From Ga0077555 sp050187415 (GTDB lineage: Bacteria; Pseudomonadota; Alphaproteobacteria; Rhizobiales; Hyphomicrobiaceae), in the NCBI GenBank assembly GCA_050187415.1, contig JBFWXN010000016.1, forward strand, positions 1 through 64,000: a stretch of DNA of 64,000 nt. Direction: 5' to 3'. The notes under the pieces were generated by a model. That model ran no database searches. It had not been told where the DNA came from and saw only the letters and a program-made list of their open reading frames with translations. Shown here piece by piece: positions 63,696-64,000 of the stretch. Positions within the stretch are counted from its first letter, which is position 1, and each line of letters opens with the position of its first letter. The position numbers and the translations under genes are program-made.

Positions 63696-64000
63696 ATGCC
63701 TGCTTCTCGGAATTTGGGCGCCCGGGCGCCCGGGCTCGAAATCCGCTCGGCGGACCTCGATCACTGGTCTGAGATTCGCAATCTGCACGCCACGTCGCTG
63801 CGCCATTTGACTGGACTCTCGGCCGATCCGCACCAGCTCGCATCCTTCACCGACCATATTTACGAGCCGGAATACTCGCTCACGCTTCAGTCGCAAGATT
63901 TTGTCGTCGCCTGGTACGACCGCCAACTCATCGGCACGGCCGGATGGGTGCCCTTCGACGGCCGCGGGCTGACGGCACGTCTGACATCGGTGTGCGTTTC
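63696..64000 (+). CDS. GNAT acetyltransferase, C-terminus beyond the window
   Basis: The frame opens at the ATG at 63696 and continues past 64000. LEIRSADLDHWSEIRNLHAT starts a GNAT domain, followed by FVVAWYDRQLIGTAGWVPF, the strand before the acetyl-CoA site. The catalytic half lies outside the window. Start is uncertain. Confidence 0.6.
   Translation, partial: MPASRNLGARAPGLEIRSADLDHWSEIRNLHATSLRHLTGLSADPHQLASFTDHIYEPEYSLTLQSQDFVVAWYDRQLIGTAGWVPFDGRGLTARLTSVCV

Overview
The window is high-GC DNA whose gene content points to an alphaproteobacterium of the order Hyphomicrobiales (Rhizobiales). Markers are ctrA divergent from an alphaproteobacterial-type fliJ, a DUF2865 protein, paired psd-pssA, an hflKC-degP group beside thyA-folA, and Tat-like small periplasmic proteins. 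No rRNA, complete tRNA or CRISPR array was seen, and the genus cannot be fixed from this sequence.

Layout. 1-15.3 kb is accessory DNA. It starts with a truncated secreted repeat protein, an IS21-type istB remnant and a tRNA 3'-half-like fragment. A leftward replication-type module follows (XRE repressor, two unknown genes, PIF1-like helicase, winged-helix/VRR-NUC protein, D5-type primase) with no integrase in view. Next comes a copper-handling block (DUF305, glutaredoxin-MauE fusion, two CsoR repressors with matching ATACCC-N5-GGTAT operators, CopA ATPase, DUF411 protein). The block ends in a dead IS630 copy that truncates a DUF4440-like gene. A 17-bp sequence at 1058-1074 recurs at 15130-15146.

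15.7-22.1 kb holds an unusual cluster: a SARP/BTAD-TPR regulator, an unknown 135-residue protein, an animal-type heme peroxidase, a YcaO cyclodehydratase-like protein and an unknown divergent protein. This is the best candidate in the window for an undescribed (RiPP-like) system. No precursor peptide was recognised.

22.5-42.3 kb is mostly housekeeping: MBL hydrolase, psd-pssA, thyA-folA-hflK-hflC-degP, a CcdA/thioredoxin pair, a DM13 protein, LLM flavin monooxygenases, a beta-hydroxyacid dehydrogenase, a Sel1 protein with a ThiE-like protein, ctrA, fliJ and a lipoprotein.

42.4-49.8 kb has a secreted caspase-LprI fusion and uvrA. uvrA carries a 41-bp palindrome translated in frame, which recurs twice near 49.7 kb. 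A lower-GC FRG-domain gene follows, then a hairpin-rich stretch around a membrane protein gene.

49.8-54.7 kb is a probable catabolic locus: an enolase-superfamily enzyme, an F420/LLM-type oxidoreductase and a TauD dioxygenase in one operon, divergent from a Baeyer-Villiger-type monooxygenase. 54.7-64 kb holds small secreted or unknown proteins, an enoyl-CoA hydratase, and a tightly coupled operon cysS-GNAT-GFA-small membrane protein-cimA. cysS in that operon has an AT-rich mosaic C-terminal part. The window ends with a 2-keto-4-pentenoate hydratase-like gene, a DUF2865 gene and a partial GNAT gene.
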